Assembly (NCBI GenBank): GCA_027056215.1
Contig: JALULO010000180.1
Coordinates: 1 to 8,767, forward strand
Direction of reading: 5' to 3'
DNA from: Campylobacterales bacterium
Lineage (GTDB): Bacteria; Campylobacterota; Campylobacteria; Campylobacterales; QNZT01
DNA: 8,767 bases
Part shown: positions 6,796 to 8,767 of the stretch, one piece after another
Numbering within the stretch: position 1 is the stretch's first letter
Layout of the letters: every line of letters begins with the position of its first letter
Notes under the pieces: generated by a model
The model's input: the letters and a program-made list of their open reading frames with translations, nothing else
The model's database searches: none
What the model was told of the DNA's origin: nothing
Made by a program: the position numbers and the translations under genes

Positions 6796-7101
6796 GTGTA
6801 TGAATCTTGTCATAGTATGAAAGATGGAGAAATTCTGAACTTGAAATATCCAGAGTATCCGCTTTATCACGCTGTATTATATGGGGATAAAGTGAGCACC
6901 GCCAAATTTTCTAAACGCCTCAGTTGTGCGATAAAACACTTACCCTTGCGTGTGCAATTTCACTACGTGTACAGCACACAAAAAGCAGTGGAAGCCGGAA
7001 TACAAAAAGATCCTACTTTGGTTTTAGAAGGTGAGATTTTTTTAGAAGGGTTACTTCCGGCAGAAGAGATTACAGAGGCTTTTGAAAAGTTAGACAGATA
7101 G
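6796..7101 (+). CDS. Thioredoxin-fold protein lacking the CxxC active site
   Basis: The protein has 101 residues from GTG at 6796, or 94 from ATG at 6817. The strand-helix-strand pattern fits the small thioredoxin-like (Thioredoxin_3-type) fold: YHAVLYG (24-30) as the first strand, LRVQFHYVY (51-59) as the second, DPTLVLEGEIFLEG (72-85) with the expected cis-proline at 73, then AEEITEAFEKL (89-99) as the last helix. Where family members carry GCxxC after the first strand, this one reads GDKVSTAKF, so both active-site cysteines are absent and disulfide chemistry is unlikely. The only cysteines are at 5 and 44. AAGGAG (6785-6790) is 5 nt from the GTG, but two out-of-frame ATGs also lie within its reach, so the start is uncertain. 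Role unknown; a binding or scaffold function is possible. Confidence 0.75.
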   Translation: MYESCHSMKDGEILNLKYPEYPLYHAVLYGDKVSTAKFSKRLSCAIKHLPLRVQFHYVYSTQKAVEAGIQKDPTLVLEGEIFLEGLLPAEEITEAFEKLDR

Positions 7102-7191
7102 CATAGCAGATTGATAAGAATCATTAGAAAACAAGTAAAATATCGAATCATATTTCATTTTGACATATTTTTTAAAATTCGAAGGAAATTA

Positions 7192-7200
7192 TGTTATATT
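7192..7200 (+). promoter_or_regulatory. Extended -10 promoter of the DNA methyltransferase gene
   Basis: TGT followed by TATATT matches the TGn extended -10. Transcription would start near 7207, giving a leader of about 12 nt that carries the AAGG ribosome site at 7208-7211, 7 nt before the ATG. A TTGACA at 7160-7165 is too far upstream (29 nt) to pair with it. The 117-bp gap before the gene is strongly AT-rich and otherwise featureless. Confidence 0.45.
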
Positions 7201-7218
7201 GATTTTTAAGGTATAGTG

Positions 7219-8319
7219 ATGAATATAATATCTCTGTTTTCTGGAGCTGGCGGATTAGATTTAGGTTTTGAAAAAGCAGGTTTTAAAACTGTTTGGGCAA
7301 ATGAATATGATAAAGAAATTTGGGAAACATTTGAAAAAAATTTTCCAGATACAATTTTGAATAGAAGAAGTATATCAAAAATACCGTCAGATGAAATTCC
7401 TGATACAGCAGGACTTATTGGTGGACCACCATGTCAAAGTTGGAGTGAAGCAGGAAAGTTAAGAGGTATTGATGACCACAGAGGACAACTGTTCTTTGAA
7501 TTTATAAGAGTTTTAAGAGCTAAAAAGCCTCTATTTTTCTTGGCTGAAAATGTTTCTGGTATGTTAGCAAGTCGTCATAGTGAAGCACTCGAAAATATTA
7601 AAAATCATTTTATTGATAGTGGTTATAACTTATCATTTAAGTTATTAAATGCTCATGACTATAAAGTACCACAAGATAGAAAAAGAATATTTTTTATTGG
7701 GTTTAGAAAAGATTTAAATATTACCTTTACATTCCCAAAAGCATTTTCAAAAAAAAGGTTTTTAAAAGATGTGATTTTTGATTTAAAAGACAATGTGATA
7801 CCTGCAAAAAATAAGAATTATACAAATGGTGATGATTGTAAGGTTGAAAACCATGAATTTATGATTGGTGGTTTTTCATCAATGTATATGTCAAGAAATA
7901 GGGTTAGAAATTGGGATGAACCGTCATTTACAATACAAGCAGGTGGAAGACATGCTCCGCTTCATCCACAAGCTCCCAAAATGCAATTTGTAGAACAAAA
8001 CAAAAGAATATTTGTTCCTAATAGTGAACATTTATATAGAAGACTTAGTATTAGAGAATGTGCAAGAATTCAAACATTTCCAGATAGTCATAAATTTTAT
8101 TATAAAAATTTAAGTGCAGGATATAAAATGGTAGGGAATGCAGTGCCTCCATATTTAGCATATTATTTAGCACAAGAGATACAAAAACAGTTACTGCGTG
8201 TATATCCTAATATATCGTTGCAGCTAACAAGTGAACCTAGCTCTAAAAATTTGAATATTAATGGTGCATCATATATCCATAAAACACAAAATACAGCCAA
8301 ACAAACAGTTCATTTATAG
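7219..8319 (+). CDS. DNA (cytosine-5) methyltransferase, M.HaeIII-like, predicted GGCC specificity
   Basis: The protein has 366 residues with all key C5-methyltransferase motifs in order: motif I FSGAGGLDLGF (7-17, AdoMet binding), motif IV GGPPCQSWS with catalytic Cys72, motif VI AENV (109-112), motif VIII QDRKR (152-156), motif IX RRLSIRECARIQTFP (274-288) and motif X GNAVP (306-310). The recognition region SRNRVRNWDEPSFT and LHPQAP (225-253) closely matches the M.HaeIII sequence as I remember it, so methylation of GGCC is likely. Beyond motif X, about 40 residues of low-complexity tail exceed the M.HaeIII length. The start is the ATG at 7219 (AAGG 7 nt upstream) rather than the adjoining GTG. 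No restriction endonuclease gene lies on either side in the window, so it appears solitary. Three sampled 60-base lines total 45/180 G+C, well below the neighbours, which suggests horizontal acquisition. Confidence 0.93.
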   Translation: MNIISLFSGAGGLDLGFEKAGFKTVWANEYDKEIWETFEKNFPDTILNRRSISKIPSDEIPDTAGLIGGPPCQSWSEAGKLRGIDDHRGQLFFEFIRVLRAKKPLFFLAENVSGMLASRHSEALENIKNHFIDSGYNLSFKLLNAHDYKVPQDRKRIFFIGFRKDLNITFTFPKAFSKKRFLKDVIFDLKDNVIPAKNKNYTNGDDCKVENHEFMIGGFSSMYMSRNRVRNWDEPSFTIQAGGRHAPLHPQAPKMQFVEQNKRIFVPNSEHLYRRLSIRECARIQTFPDSHKFYYKNLSAGYKMVGNAVPPYLAYYLAQEIQKQLLRVYPNISLQLTSEPSSKNLNINGASYIHKTQNTAKQTVHL

Positions 8320-8361
8320 TTCAAATATATACGGTTTTCTTAACGATTTGCTAACATAGAT

Positions 8362-8367
8362 TATTAT
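8362..8367 (+). promoter_or_regulatory. Putative -10 of the response regulator gene
   Basis: TATTAT lies 11 nt before the ATG at 8379 in a 59-bp gap after the methyltransferase. No terminator hairpin and no ribosome site are visible in this gap, so the gene is either nearly leaderless from this element or read from further upstream. Confidence 0.3.
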
Positions 8368-8378
8368 ACACTTCATGT

Positions 8379-8767
8379 ATGGCAAAAATATTACTTTTAG
8401 AAGATGATGAGGTATTATCTGAAACACTGGTTGAAATGTTAAGAGAAGAGGGCTTTGAAGTGGTTTTGGTATCTGATGGTGAATCAGCACTGGATGCAAC
8501 TTTTACACAACATTTTGATATCTTTTTGTTGGATGTAAATGTTCCTTTGATGGATGGTTTTGCATTTCTCAAAGCTTTGCGGGAGAGTGAAAACAGTACT
8601 CCAGCTATCTATATCACTGCTATGAGTGATGTTGCTTCTCTTTCAAAAGGTTTTGAAGTAGGTGCTGATGACTATATAAAAAAGCCCTTTGATTTTGATG
8701 AACTTTTGATTCGTATCAATGCACTACTTCGAAAATCCTATCATACATATGCAAATAAACTTTATAG
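8379..8767 (+). CDS. Response regulator, N-terminal receiver domain, runs off the right edge
   Basis: The visible 129 codons form a complete CheY-like receiver: acidic pair Asp9-Asp10 (in LLLEDDEVL), phosphoacceptor Asp52 (in FLLDVNVPLMDGF), switch Thr80 (in YITAMSD), Tyr99 and the conserved Lys102-Pro103 (in DDYIKKPF). The helix after KPF continues into DELLIRINALLRK, as in OmpR/PhoB-type transcription factors, so a winged-helix output domain probably follows beyond the edge; that part is inferred. The partner histidine kinase is not in the window. The start at 8379 gives the usual MAKILLLEDD opening but has no ribosome site. A TATTAT at 8362-8367 would start transcription only a few bases before the ATG, so the mRNA may be nearly leaderless. 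Confidence 0.92.
   Translation, partial: MAKILLLEDDEVLSETLVEMLREEGFEVVLVSDGESALDATFTQHFDIFLLDVNVPLMDGFAFLKALRESENSTPAIYITAMSDVASLSKGFEVGADDYIKKPFDFDELLIRINALLRKSYHTYANKLY

Noticed and set aside
7112..7126. Fur-box-like TGATAAGAATCATTA
   Set aside because: It matches the 7-1-7 Fur pattern only partly (11 of 14 by my count) and sits well upstream of the methyltransferase -10 in AT-rich DNA, so chance is likely.
6963..7151. Minus-strand 62-codon frame
   Set aside because: Antisense to the thioredoxin-fold gene and lacking recognisable features.
7160..7165. TTGACA as the -35 of the methyltransferase
   Set aside because: The nearest good -10 is 29 nt away, and no -10 lies at 16-18 nt.
7191..7202. 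Three-codon frame ATG TTA TAT TGA after GAAGG
   Set aside because: It overlaps the probable -10 element, so it is unlikely to be transcribed from that promoter.
8314..8572. Two minus-strand frames over the response regulator start
   Set aside because: Antisense to a clearly recognised receiver domain.

Overview
The window is AT-rich bacterial DNA, most likely from a Campylobacterota species, perhaps a Sulfurimonas- or Sulfurovum-like relative. The best support is the MurF. It carries about 140 residues of membrane segments before its ligase core and is encoded just downstream of, and overlapping, an alpha/beta hydrolase gene. I recall the same hydrolase-murF pairing from Helicobacter pylori and Campylobacter jejuni. 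The assignment is inference from gene order and protein style, not a database match.

From 1 to about 6336 all genes lie on the minus strand. Reading in the direction of transcription, they are: a cytoplasmic alpha/beta hydrolase (6336-5614) overlapping a membrane-anchored MurF (5621-4179); a lipoprotein esterase (4113-2797) coupled through TAATG to a FadL-type outer-membrane channel (2797-1571); an intergenic region with interlocking stem-loops and a palindrome over a promoter; and the first 470 codons of a membrane-anchored coiled-coil protein (1410 to beyond base 1). The esterase-FadL pair reads as an envelope module that frees hydrophobic products from esters and imports them.

From 6370 to the end all genes lie on the plus strand. 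They are: a small helical protein whose C-terminus resembles the FtsZ tail peptide, apparently leaderless; a thioredoxin-fold protein without the CxxC active site; a very AT-rich M.HaeIII-like DNA cytosine methyltransferase with no restriction enzyme beside it; and the receiver domain of a response regulator running off the right edge.

I see no tRNA, rRNA, CRISPR array, insertion sequence or complete novel multi-gene defence system. The points most worth a second look are the FtsZ-tail-like peptide next to the murF locus, the solitary and probably acquired GGCC-type methyltransferase, and the coupled esterase-FadL operon.
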